Shown in pieces: positions 15,852 to 23,475 of a DNA stretch of 34,530 nucleotides. Where the stretch lies: NCBI GenBank assembly GCA_009841115.1, contig VXML01000038.1:1-34530 (forward strand), in the 5' to 3' direction. A model generated the notes under the pieces. That model had not been told where the DNA came from and did not search any database. It worked only from the letters and a program-made list of their open reading frames with translations. Position 1 is the first letter of the stretch, and every line of letters starts with the position of its first letter. This stretch comes from Gemmatimonadota bacterium. GTDB lineage: Bacteria > Latescibacterota > UBA2968 > UBA8231. Made by a program: the position numbers and the translations under genes.

Positions 15852-16847
15852 TCAGCGGATGCCTTGCTCTAAGTGATAGATCTTGAGTTTGAGCGAAGCC
15901 GAGCGAGATTTCCAATTTTCTAGCAAGGCCGCCGCTTGCTGCCCTGCTTGGCCTTCGAGTCTCCCACTTAATCCGACTAATAGCTGTGCTAGGCGAGCGA
16001 CCTTGTCCTCGGAAGCACCGGAGGTGAGTCGCTCAAAGTGGCCGATTAAATCGGCGTCCGCCGAGGTGTCGGCGCGTTGGGTGATTCGGTGCAGGAAGCG
16101 GGCGTAGTTGCGGGCGAAAGCCGCGTCCTCGCCGCACTTGCTGAGCAGGTGGCGAAGCAGCTTGGCCGATGGAGCTTCTTGGAGGATTTCAGCGGCTATC
16201 CGCGCGGCCCGTTGCCAGACGCGGGTGGTCGAAGTCATAGTTTGCGGCAGCCCGGCCTCGACAAAGAGCGCGAAGAGCGGTATCTGCGGCAAGTGCGCCA
16301 AGAACGCGCGCAAGAGGCTCTCATTGGGATCGCACTTGAGGAGACAATCGACGGCGTAGGGCACCATAGATGGATGTGTGCGGCGAATTTTGTCGAGCAA
16401 TACGGCCGCGATGTCGGCTGGAAGGCCCGCCGCTAGTGCCTCAGTGATCGGCGCGAGGGTCTGGCGGCTGATCGGCACGCCTCGCGCTGCTTCGCGGGCG
16501 ACTGCGCGCTCTTTGCTGGTTAGAAATTGGGCGACCTCGTCGCACTGGCGCAGTGCTTGCACCAAAGCCGCGGCTAGTCGGGAATCGAGTTCCTTGTGCG
16601 CCAACCGCACGATCCGGCGCAATAGGCGCAGCGAAGACAGCCAGGAGCGGTGCTCGCTCAAGATGTCGATGGCCGCTAGCCGGCGGCTGTCGCCCGAGTC
16701 CTCGGCGATGGTCAAGAGTTGCTCCAAATCGTCCGCGCTGAGCACCAGCCCATGTAGTTGGGCCTGTTGGCCGTGGAGCAATTGGTCTAGCGATGTTTCG
16801 GCGACTGGCGCAGCCTGTTGGCACCAGTCGCGGGTGTCCAATACCAT
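15852..16847 (-). CDS. Hypothetical HEAT-like alpha-helical protein
   Basis: A 331-residue protein that appears almost wholly alpha-helical, with regularly spaced Leu/Ala-rich helices (for example LLTIAEDSGDSRRLAAIDIL, LRLLRRIVRLAHKEL, AADIAAVLLDKIRR-like units). It resembles HEAT/ARM repeat scaffolds, which usually mediate protein contacts. There is no signal peptide, membrane helix or catalytic motif, so it is probably cytosolic. I chose ATG 16847 over the longer frame start at 16889 because AGGA lies about 10 bases upstream and the first 14 codons of the longer form cover an inverted repeat. It is single, followed by a strong terminator. No specific function can be assigned. Confidence 0.7.
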   Translation of the reverse strand: MVLDTRDWCQQAAPVAETSLDQLLHGQQAQLHGLVLSADDLEQLLTIAEDSGDSRRLAAIDILSEHRSWLSSLRLLRRIVRLAHKELDSRLAAALVQALRQCDEVAQFLTSKERAVAREAARGVPISRQTLAPITEALAAGLPADIAAVLLDKIRRTHPSMVPYAVDCLLKCDPNESLLRAFLAHLPQIPLFALFVEAGLPQTMTSTTRVWQRAARIAAEILQEAPSAKLLRHLLSKCGEDAAFARNYARFLHRITQRADTSADADLIGHFERLTSGASEDKVARLAQLLVGLSGRLEGQAGQQAAALLENWKSRSASLKLKIYHLEQGIR

Positions 16848-16867
16848 GGATTTTTGATCCTCATAGC

Positions 16868-16888
16868 TGTGCCAAAACGAGCGGCACA
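16868..16888. promoter_or_regulatory. Inverted repeat upstream of the helical-protein gene
   Basis: TGTGCC (16868-16873) and GGCACA (16883-16888) are exact inverted arms with a nine-base spacer, ending about 21 bases before the ATG at 16847. The position fits an operator or a 5'-UTR hairpin. No matching regulator is known from this window. Confidence 0.35.
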
Positions 16889-17018
16889 ACTACTAGACTG
16901 TCAGGAACTACTCTATGAATTTATGCAAGGGGAAAATGCTGAAATTCATCGTGGGGATAACAAACGTAAAACCCACCCCGCGATAAAGCAAGCGAAAATA
17001 TTGCGCTCTCTTTGCAGC

Positions 17019-17474
17019 CTATGGAGACGCGCTGGCTACCTCTAGGCTGAAGGGGTCAGATTCGTCCGCCAAGCGCACATTTAAGACCCAATCGCCGTCA
17101 ATCGAGACCCGGATCTTGCGCCGCACCCGAATCCCGTCTTCCGTGCGCGGCACGAGTACCAAGTCGAATTCCACTTCTAGACCGGCTGGCAACACCCCGC
17201 CCGAAACCTCCGCGCGCTGGCCGGCCGGTACGTGGGTGCGCACAATCCGCGGCGCGTCCGCATCGGTCTCGTTGAGATAGGCCACTTCGAGGTCGTAGGT
17301 GGTGTGGTTGGCGACCGCGACGGTCCCGGCTTGGCTGGTGGGTTCGGGGGGCGCAGGCGCAGGTGCAAGCGGTGCGGTGGGGTCTTTGCCGCCACAGCCG
17401 CTGAGCAGCCAAGCGGCTAGCAACAGCGCAGTTCTTACTGCGCGGTAACGCGTAATAATGCTTGGGCGATCCAT
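17019..17474 (-). CDS. Hypothetical lipoprotein
   Basis: A 151-residue protein with a lipoprotein signal: basic start (RYRAVRT), hydrophobic core ALLLAAWL and lipobox LSGC, the Cys being residue 27, then a Pro/Ala-rich tether (PLAPAPAPPEP). The mature part (about residues 48-151) alternates short strands and looks like a single beta-sandwich domain. GKD after the lipobox Cys gives no clear inner-membrane retention signal, so an outer-membrane location is likely. The ATG lies 40 bases inside the 3' end of selA in another frame, so it is coupled to selA translation. No family recognised; no functional link to selenium is visible. Confidence 0.75.
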   Translation of the reverse strand: MDRPSIITRYRAVRTALLLAAWLLSGCGGKDPTAPLAPAPAPPEPTSQAGTVAVANHTTYDLEVAYLNETDADAPRIVRTHVPAGQRAEVSGGVLPAGLEVEFDLVLVPRTEDGIRVRRKIRVSIDGDWVLNVRLADESDPFSLEVASASP

Positions 17475-18817
17475 TCCACCTCGTCGTCGCGCACGGTGCG
17501 CATGTCGAGCAGGAGCCGCTCGCGGGCAATGCGACCGACTATGCCCTGCCGCCTAAGTTGGCGACCTAGCTGCTCGACCTGGACTGCGCTTGGCTGGAGA
17601 GCCACGGCTCGGCTGGGGATCTCGGCTAGAGGCAGAGACCCGCTGCCGGCTTGCGCTAGCGATTCGACCACTTTGAGGCGCAGGGTGCGGCAGACTTCCT
17701 CGGGTAAAAGGGACAACAGCCTCTGAGCGCGCTCCTCCAGCGTCTCAACCGTCGCCCGCAGCATTGCTAATGCTGGCAGGGCCTGGGTTAGCTTGTCCGG
17801 CGGTAGGCGATAGAGCGATAATACTGCTTCGAGCGCGGCGTAGATCAGCTTGTCGCAGCGCAGGGCGCGCATGAGCGGATTTTGGCGCACCTGCTCTACG
17901 TACAGGCGCTGGCCGGCGATGATACCGGCTTGCGGCCCGCCCAGCACTTTGTCGCCGCTAAAGCTGACCGCGGCCGCTCCGGCCTTGAGACTGGCGGAGA
18001 CTACCGGCTCGGGCGGTAGCCCCCACTGTTCCAGATCGACCAAGGCACCGCTCCCTAAGTCGTGGATCAGCGGCACTCCTGCGCGCTGGCTCAGGGCGGC
18101 CAAGTCCTTTAGGTCCACCTCGGTGGTAAAGCCCTGCACCCTGTAATTGCTCGGATGCACCACTAAAATAGCGCCGGTTTCCGGGCCGACGGCGCGCTCG
18201 TAGTCGCGCAAGTGCGTGCGGTTGGTCGTGCCGACCTCGCGCAGTTTGGCCCCGCTGGCCGCGATGATTTCGGGCAGGCGGAATGAGCCGCCGATCTCGA
18301 CTTGTTGCCCCCGCGAGACCACCACTTCCCGCTCCCGCGCCAAGGTATCGAGCAGCAGGAGCACGGCGGCGGCGTTGTTGTTGACCACGGCAGCAGCTTC
18401 CGCAGCGGTCGTAGAGCATATAAGGGCCTCAACGTGCGCGACGCGCTCGCCGCGTTTGCCCGACTCTAGCTCGAATTCGAGGTTGCAATAGCCGGTGGCC
18501 ACCCCTGCGACGGCCTCTTGGGCCGCTTTAGGCAGCGGTGCCCGGCCCAATCCGGTGTGTAACACTACGCCGGTGGCATTGACGACGCGGTGCAGCCGGG
18601 GCGCGGCCTCTTGTTCGATGCAGCGGCGAACGGTCTGCTCGATCCGCATATATAGGGCCTCCCGCTCCTCATCTACAGTGCCTGTCCGCACTTGGCGACG
18701 CACGTCCGCAATGCAGCGGCGCACCTGATCGACGACATAGGCGCGGTCGTACTCTTGCAAGAGGTCGGCGACCTGCTTGAGCATCTGATCTACCGAAGGC
18801 AGCCTAGCTTCATTCAT
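17435..18817 (-). CDS. selA: L-seryl-tRNA(Sec) selenium transferase
   Basis: A 460-residue PLP enzyme that converts Ser-tRNA(Sec) to Sec-tRNA(Sec) with selenophosphate. Family signatures are RLPSVDQMLK at the N terminus, RVVNATGVVLHTGLGRAPL, YCNLEFELESGKRGER, VVHPSNYRVQGFT, LIHDLGSGALVDL and the PLP-lysine motif FSGDKVLGGPQAG. The length matches the family. The ATG is nine bases from a -10-like TATACT, so the transcript may be leaderless. No selB, selD or tRNA-Sec lies in the window, and I saw no gene with an in-frame TGA that needs selenocysteine. The presence of selA implies the genome decodes UGA as Sec somewhere. Confidence 0.97.
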   Translation of the reverse strand: MNEARLPSVDQMLKQVADLLQEYDRAYVVDQVRRCIADVRRQVRTGTVDEEREALYMRIEQTVRRCIEQEAAPRLHRVVNATGVVLHTGLGRAPLPKAAQEAVAGVATGYCNLEFELESGKRGERVAHVEALICSTTAAEAAAVVNNNAAAVLLLLDTLAREREVVVSRGQQVEIGGSFRLPEIIAASGAKLREVGTTNRTHLRDYERAVGPETGAILVVHPSNYRVQGFTTEVDLKDLAALSQRAGVPLIHDLGSGALVDLEQWGLPPEPVVSASLKAGAAAVSFSGDKVLGGPQAGIIAGQRLYVEQVRQNPLMRALRCDKLIYAALEAVLSLYRLPPDKLTQALPALAMLRATVETLEERAQRLLSLLPEEVCRTLRLKVVESLAQAGSGSLPLAEIPSRAVALQPSAVQVEQLGRQLRRQGIVGRIARERLLLDMRTVRDDEVEWIAQALLRVTAQ

Positions 18818-18825
18818 GGAGGCGA

Positions 18826-18854
18826 AGTATAGGTTGCCCCTCTGTGGTCAGCAA
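18826..18854 (-). promoter_or_regulatory. Sigma70-like promoter of selA
   Basis: Read on the minus strand: TTGCTG (18849-18854), a 17-base spacer, then TATACT (18826-18831). The last base of the -10 box is nine bases from the A of the selA ATG (18817), so transcription would begin at or within two bases of the start codon. Confidence 0.5.
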
Positions 18855-18861
18855 GTAGTCT

Positions 18862-18890
18862 TTGCGCAATAGCCTTAATAACCTTATACT
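18862..18890 (+). promoter_or_regulatory. Sigma70-like promoter of the LysM amidase
   Basis: TTGCGC (18862-18867), a 17-base spacer, then TATACT (18885-18890), 43 bases before the ATG at 18934. The -35 box is poor (three of six); the -10 is five of six. It stands back to back with the selA promoter, the two -35 boxes being seven bases apart. Confidence 0.4.
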
Positions 18891-18933
18891 TGCAAAACCC
18901 CTTCCCCTGTTGTCCAATTCCAATATTTAGTCT

Positions 18934-20940
18934 ATGTCGCGCCCGGTCTATATCTTGGTGGCGTTGCTTTTGTGTGCTTTTGCACTGGACGCCGCCGAGC
19001 GCAGGAGTCCAAGTATCCACGTGGTCAAACGAGGGGATACTCTGTCTGAGATTGCCGCACGCTATCGAGTCTCGCAGAAGCAAATCAAGCGCTGGAACAA
19101 GCTCCGCAGCAGTAGGATATACGCTGGCCAGAAACTCAAAGTTGGGTCGCCAGCGCGAAGCGGCGATTGGTATCGCGTCCGGCGCGGTGACACCCTCTCG
19201 AAAATCGCACGACAGTTCGCCATCCCGGTCTATAAACTCAAGGCGATCAACCACCTCGATGGAGACGTCATCCACGTCGGGCAAAAGCTCCGCCTGAAAA
19301 CGGCCGCGCCCGCTCGAAGTGCCTCAGCCGACGACCACGATGAAGAGCCGCGCGAATACACAGTCCGGCGCGGTGACACCCTCTCGAAAATCGCCCTGCG
19401 ATTTGACGTGGGCTTGGGTTTTTTGCGCCAAATCAACAAGCTCAAAAGCGACCTCATTCGGCCCGGGCAAAAGCTCCGCTTGCGCGCTTCGCGGCTAGAG
19501 GAAGGCGTCCACGTGGTGAAAGAGGGCGAAACCCTGACTGAAATCGCCCGGCGCTACCGAGTCTCGGTCAGCCAATTGCAGAGCCTCAACGCCCTCGTCG
19601 GCGATCGGATTCTCATCGGCCAGAAGCTCCGCCTCAAAGATGCGGCGAGCACGGTACACATTGTGGAGCGCGGAGACGCGCTGTGGGAGATTGCACGTGC
19701 GTACGGCATCAGCGTCTATCGCCTCAAGATACTTAACGGCCTCCGGTCAAACCGCATCTATCCAGGCCAGGAACTCAAGCTCTACTCAGACCGAAAGCTC
19801 GAACCGAGTGCCGCGCCCGCGAGCGGTCCGCGGCTGGCCACGTACGTGGTGAAGCGGGGCGATTACCTCGCGCAGATCGCCCGCCTGCACCAGATGAGCG
19901 TGGCTGAAATCACCCGCATCAACAAATTGAAGAAAAACGCCGTCATCCACCCGGGCGACCGGCTCAAGGTGCGGCCAATGCGCTGGGTGGAATTGTCTGA
20001 GATCAATTGGGACGACCTGCAGATTCGCCGTTCTGACACGCCGAAAATTGCATCCGACAATGGCCCGTACTACTTCTCTCGGCCCCGCAATAAGCGCCAG
20101 CCAAGCAAGAAATATTACGAGGAACATCCAAGTTCGCCGCGCCGGACGTATCGCCAAGCAGCGCGTCTGTGGCGGGAATTCGAGCGCAAGGTCGGGAGCA
20201 TGGGGCGCTTGAGTTCGCGGTTGGAAGGCTGGCACATCGTCCTCGACCCAGGCCACGGCGGGCTGGACCCGGGCGCAATAGTTTCTACTCGCGACGGCAA
20301 CGGCAATAGGCTCTATGTAGTAGAGGACGAGTACGTCTTCGACATCGCCCTGCGGGTGTATGTTTTGACGCGCTTGCACGGAGCCCAAGTCACCATGACC
20401 CTACTCAGCCCCAACCACCTAATTCGCCAAAGCGATCCGCCGACCCAGACCTTTGTCAACGAAAAAAACGAAGTGTACAACTGGGCCGCTTACAACCAGA
20501 CCAACAAGCTCAGCGCTTGGCCGCGCGGCAGCAATCTTGAAACTCGCGTGCGCATTGCCCGTCAGGCCTTTGCCAAAGCCCCAAAGGGACGGCGGATATT
20601 TCTCTCCTTCCACGCCGATGTTGAACCGAAGGCTCCAGAAGCGCCACTGGTTCTATACTACAAAAGCAGCAGGAGTGGGCGCGTAGATCGCGTCTCGCGC
20701 CAGTTCGCCCGCTCGCTGCTCCCGGCCTTGGGGGCTGGTGCCCACGTCCGAGGGCAGGGGCTAGGGGTTTTGCGCAACAACCCCGCTGACGTCAAGGTCC
20801 TCATCGAAGTGCGCAACATGGCGTACCGGGATCACGTCTGGGCCTTGCGCTTTGAGGATCTACGCCACCGCGATGCCGAAAAAGTGGTGCGCGGCCTCCT
20901 CGACCACGCCGCGAGCGCCACGCTTCGCGCTGGCCACTAA
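18934..20940 (+). CDS. Secreted N-acetylmuramoyl-L-alanine amidase with six LysM domains
   Basis: A 668-residue cell-wall hydrolase. A signal peptide (about residues 1-21, cleavage near LDAAE) is followed by six LysM peptidoglycan-binding domains at about residues 28-70, 77-121, 140-183, 190-233, 239-283 and 303-348. All have the RGDTLSEIA / GQKLRL pattern. A basic linker (about 350-425) leads to an Amidase_3 domain with zinc ligands in HIVLDPGHGGLDPGA, the Glu of VEDEYVFDIAL and the His of LSFHAD, plus the catalytic-type Glu in VLIEVRNM. It should cleave the amide bond between muramic acid and the stem peptide in the periplasm, as AmiC/CwlV-type enzymes do in cell separation. Six LysM units is many for a Gram-negative amidase. 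The gene is monocistronic with its own terminator. Confidence 0.95.
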   Translation: MSRPVYILVALLLCAFALDAAERRSPSIHVVKRGDTLSEIAARYRVSQKQIKRWNKLRSSRIYAGQKLKVGSPARSGDWYRVRRGDTLSKIARQFAIPVYKLKAINHLDGDVIHVGQKLRLKTAAPARSASADDHDEEPREYTVRRGDTLSKIALRFDVGLGFLRQINKLKSDLIRPGQKLRLRASRLEEGVHVVKEGETLTEIARRYRVSVSQLQSLNALVGDRILIGQKLRLKDAASTVHIVERGDALWEIARAYGISVYRLKILNGLRSNRIYPGQELKLYSDRKLEPSAAPASGPRLATYVVKRGDYLAQIARLHQMSVAEITRINKLKKNAVIHPGDRLKVRPMRWVELSEINWDDLQIRRSDTPKIASDNGPYYFSRPRNKRQPSKKYYEEHPSSPRRTYRQAARLWREFERKVGSMGRLSSRLEGWHIVLDPGHGGLDPGAIVSTRDGNGNRLYVVEDEYVFDIALRVYVLTRLHGAQVTMTLLSPNHLIRQSDPPTQTFVNEKNEVYNWAAYNQTNKLSAWPRGSNLETRVRIARQAFAKAPKGRRIFLSFHADVEPKAPEAPLVLYYKSSRSGRVDRVSRQFARSLLPALGAGAHVRGQGLGVLRNNPADVKVLIEVRNMAYRDHVWALRFEDLRHRDAEKVVRGLLDHAASATLRAGH

Positions 20941-20944
20941 ACGC

Positions 20945-20981
20945 AAAAAAGCTCCGGAAGGAACACTTCCGGAGCTTTTTT
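20945..20981. terminator. Bidirectional rho-independent terminator
   Basis: GCTCCGGAAG (20951-20960) pairs perfectly with CTTCCGGAGC (20966-20975) around a five-base loop, flanked by AAAAAA (20945-20950) and TTTTTT (20976-20981). It serves both the amidase gene ending at 20940 and the minus-strand gene ending at 21003. Confidence 0.95.
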
Positions 20982-21002
20982 GTTGGTTTGTACCTTGTGG
21001 TG

Positions 21003-21254
21003 CTAAAAAGGTCGTTCCTCTATCAGCCGTTTAGCAGCCTTGCGCACGACTTCGGGTTCGAGGCCAGCCAGCTCGCACCAAGGATCAATCCTAGAGCTTT
21101 CGACAAAGGCCATCTCCGGGGTGCCATCTGGGGTTACCACGACCTCATCCATCTTGGATATTTCGCGTAAAGTACTGAGAATCATAGCGTTAGCAAGGCG
21201 TCGATAAGCCATCGCAATGCGTTCCACTTGGGCAGTATCCTGATCTGTTCTCAT
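21003..21254 (-). CDS. Small hypothetical protein
   Basis: An 83-residue soluble protein, MRTDQDTAQVERIAMAYRRL at the N terminus, mostly helical. The segment DPWCELAGLEPEVVRKAAKR near the C terminus resembles a helix-turn-helix-like fold. I chose ATG 21254 because AGGA stands seven bases upstream; an in-frame start at 21317 would add 21 residues without a ribosome site. The long AT-rich leader upstream and a dedicated terminator downstream suggest a separately regulated single gene. No family recognised. A small phage-type or regulatory protein is possible. Confidence 0.65.
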   Translation of the reverse strand: MRTDQDTAQVERIAMAYRRLANAMILSTLREISKMDEVVVTPDGTPEMAFVESSRIDPWCELAGLEPEVVRKAAKRLIEERPF

Positions 21255-21317
21255 AGCACTTCCTGCGGGGTTAAGGGTATATGAAATGCGATAAATAAAG
21301 AATTGGGGGTGCTTCAC

Positions 21318-21493
21318 TTTGTCTAAAAGCGTTCCTTCCTTTCTATAGACATAAAGAGTAGTGTTTGCCGTATAGCTATCTATAATGGTAAGAAATTTTC
21401 GCGCAAAATTTTCAAAAAAATAACGCGCGCGACAAAAAAATAACCGCAGCGGCTAATGGCACGGCGGCTATACTATCCGTAACTCGTTTTTTT
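21318..21493. other. AT-rich intergenic region with phased repeats
   Basis: An AT-rich stretch between the end of the Gfo/Idh gene and the small minus-strand gene. It contains a near-palindrome of the form GAAATTTT-CGCGC-AAAATTTTC (about 21392-21413), followed by two CAAAAAAATAAC copies at 21413-21424 and 21433-21444. On the minus strand the T7 runs follow GC-rich triplets and might terminate the upstream oxidoreductase transcript. I see no gene here. Confidence 0.55.
21413..21444. repeat. 12-bp direct repeat with 20-bp period
   Basis: CAAAAAAATAAC occurs at 21413-21424 and again at 21433-21444, exactly 20 bases apart, about two helical turns. The eight bases between are an alternating GC tract (GCGCGCGA). 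Confidence 0.8.
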
Positions 21494-22513
21494 CTACATG
21501 TTTAGAGATTCTTCCCGCTGCACGGAGCGCTTTTCGGCAGCAGCCCGGTAGAGGCGGTAAATCCACTCGATAGTCTCCAAAGCCTCCCAGCCAAGCGAAT
21601 AAGGGGTGCCCGCGCTGGCTAGGCCGCGCAAAAAATCGGCCCACTCCAGTTCCCACGAGCGATCCTCGCCCGGGTAGTCAAAATGCTCGCTGTTGGGTGC
21701 GCCGCCTTGGGGATTGCGCCGCCCTACGACGGCGCGTTCCGGCCCATAAGCTCCCCCCAAGCCCTCGGCGCAGACGTAGCCATCGCGTCCGAAAACCTCA
21801 AAGCTGAAGAGGTTTTTCCACTGCGTCCAACTTGCGTGCAGCGAGGCGATCTGTCCGGTGGCCGTGCGAAAGAGACCGTAGGCATTGTCTTCCACCGGCG
21901 CGTCCCAGAGGTGGGTCTCGACATAGCCTGTGACTTCGGCAAAGTCCCCCAAGAACCACTTGGCCAAGTCGATTAGATGCGCTCCTTGGTCTAAAAGCTC
22001 GCCGCCGCCTGCCTTTTCGGGATTGGTGCGCCACTCGCGCTCGTAACCGGGCCGTCCGCCGTGGCCATAGCGCGCCCGGATGCTCAGCAGTGGGCCGATC
22101 TCGCCCGCCGTGCAGACCTCGTGCAGCTTTTGGATGGCGGGGTGATAGCGGTGGTTGTAGCCGACCTTGAGCACGCGCCCGCTCTGCTCGGCTGCGGCGA
22201 CAGCCTGTCGGGCTTCCTGGGGGTTTCGCCCCAACGGCTTTTCGCACAAGACGTGTTTGCCGGCCAAGAGTGCGGCGGTGCTGATAGGGGCCAAAGCGTC
22301 GTGCGTCGTCGCGACCACTGCGATGTCGAGATCGGCCGCGATTAGCTCCTCTAGCGAAGTGGTGACTGCGGCCTCGCATTCGGCGGCTGGTTCGGCCGCG
22401 GCGGGCGCGTACTCATCGTAGATCAGAGTTACTGTGGATGCGGGATGGGCGTGAGCCGTGGCCGCCCGCCGCCGCCCCATGCGACCCGCTCCGACGATTC
22501 CCACCTTGTACAC
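21494..22513 (-). CDS. Gfo/Idh/MocA-family oxidoreductase
   Basis: A 339-residue NAD(P)-dependent oxidoreductase, usually acting on sugars, inositols or related polyols. An N-terminal Rossmann fold begins VGIVGAGRMGRRRA. The central catalytic motif is HVLCEKPLGRN (Lys of EKP), followed by VGYNHRYHPAI. The C-terminal alpha/beta domain carries GGGELLDQGAHLIDLAKWF, whose Asp and His are typical active-site residues. The start is GTG at 22513, directly after the SDR stop (TGAGTG), so the two are translationally coupled and may act in one pathway. The substrate cannot be read from the sequence. Confidence 0.9.
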   Translation of the reverse strand: MYKVGIVGAGRMGRRRAATAHAHPASTVTLIYDEYAPAAAEPAAECEAAVTTSLEELIAADLDIAVVATTHDALAPISTAALLAGKHVLCEKPLGRNPQEARQAVAAAEQSGRVLKVGYNHRYHPAIQKLHEVCTAGEIGPLLSIRARYGHGGRPGYEREWRTNPEKAGGGELLDQGAHLIDLAKWFLGDFAEVTGYVETHLWDAPVEDNAYGLFRTATGQIASLHASWTQWKNLFSFEVFGRDGYVCAEGLGGAYGPERAVVGRRNPQGGAPNSEHFDYPGEDRSWELEWADFLRGLASAGTPYSLGWEALETIEWIYRLYRAAAEKRSVQREESLNM

Positions 22514-23344
22514 TCAGCCCTCCTGCTGTTGGACGCGCCGCACGGCAAAGTCCTCTGTGGCCATAATCGCCTCAACATCGAAGGTTTCCCACGGGTCCCA
22601 AACGGCGGATAGCAGACGCCCCGTCAGCCCATCTGAGCGCGCCGAGGCTAGATATACTGCCAGCGCGGCCGGCCGCTCGCCCGTAGCGTCGCCCTCGCGC
22701 AACAGGCGCTGGTCCTGCTTGCGTTCCTCTGCGCTCACGGCTGCGCCGGCTGCTAGCCGCTGGTCGAGCATCCGCGTGTTGACCGCGCCGGGGGCAATGG
22801 CGTTGACGTCAATGCCGTGTTCGGCCACTTCTCCAGCCAAGTTTTCGCTAAAGCGCACGACTGCGGCCTTGGAAGCGCTATACGCGCTAAAGAAGGGCCG
22901 CGGCCCCACTGCGCCGCCGCCCGAGAGGTTGATGATTTTTCCGTAGTGCTGGGCGATCATGGCCGGCAGGACCTTGCGGGTGCAGTAGAAACAGCCGCCG
23001 AGGTTGATCTGTACCACCTGCATCCAAGCCTCTGGATCGACCTCTTCCACTCGGCCTATAGGCCCCTGAATTCCCGCGTTGTTGACCAGCACATCGACCC
23101 CACCCCAAGCTGCGAGCACATGCTCAATGGCTGCATCTACTTCCTCGCGCCGCCCCACATCCGCCCGTAGTTGCAACGCCGCTTGGCCGCAGTCTGCCAA
23201 AAGTGCGGTTGTCTCGTCTAGCTCTGAGCCGGTGCGGGCCAAAGTCGCCACGTGTGCTCCTTGCCGCGCCAAGGCCAAGGCAATAGCCCGGCCAATGCCG
23301 CGCCCGCCGCCGGTCACTAGGCAACGCCTGCCTATCAGCTCCAT
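22514..23344 (-). CDS. Short-chain dehydrogenase/reductase
   Basis: A 276-residue SDR. The cofactor motif TGGGRGIGRA lies near residues 11-20, NNAG near 90, the catalytic Ser in INLSGGG, and YSASK provides Tyr and Lys. The start at ATG 23344 is fixed by AAGGAG six bases upstream; a longer frame to 23437 lacks such a site. The C-terminal tail of about 30 residues after the SDR core (ending VRRVQQQEG) is somewhat long. Probably an NAD(P)H-linked alcohol or sugar dehydrogenase working with the Gfo/Idh/MocA gene that follows without a gap. Confidence 0.92.
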   Translation of the reverse strand: MELIGRRCLVTGGGRGIGRAIALALARQGAHVATLARTGSELDETTALLADCGQAALQLRADVGRREEVDAAIEHVLAAWGGVDVLVNNAGIQGPIGRVEEVDPEAWMQVVQINLGGCFYCTRKVLPAMIAQHYGKIINLSGGGAVGPRPFFSAYSASKAAVVRFSENLAGEVAEHGIDVNAIAPGAVNTRMLDQRLAAGAAVSAEERKQDQRLLREGDATGERPAALAVYLASARSDGLTGRLLSAVWDPWETFDVEAIMATEDFAVRRVQQQEG

Positions 23345-23416
23345 ATCGCGCTCCTTCGTCACCTGAGCAAATATGCGGTGTTGGCTCGTTCTTGCCAAAG
23401 GCCAACAGGCCCGTCG

Positions 23417-23445
23417 TTGACCTAGCGTACCATTCATCCTAAATT
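23417..23445 (+). promoter_or_regulatory. Sigma70-like promoter of the ATP-grasp operon
   Basis: TTGACC (23417-23422, five of six), a 17-base spacer and TAAATT (23440-23445, four of six) lie 30 bases before the ATG at 23476. A seven-base inverted repeat, TGTTGGC (23379-23385) and GCCAACA (23401-23407), stands just upstream, between the divergent SDR and ATP-grasp genes, and could be an operator. Confidence 0.45.
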
Positions 23446-23475
23446 AATGGGCATACATCTTAGCGAGCCTATTCG

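Noticed and set aside
16818..17045. A 75-codon plus-strand frame between the helical-protein and lipoprotein genes
   Set aside because: Spans the upstream region of one gene and the 3' end of another, with no start signal or homology. The weak TCGTGGGG/CCCCGCGA hairpin inside has no T-run.
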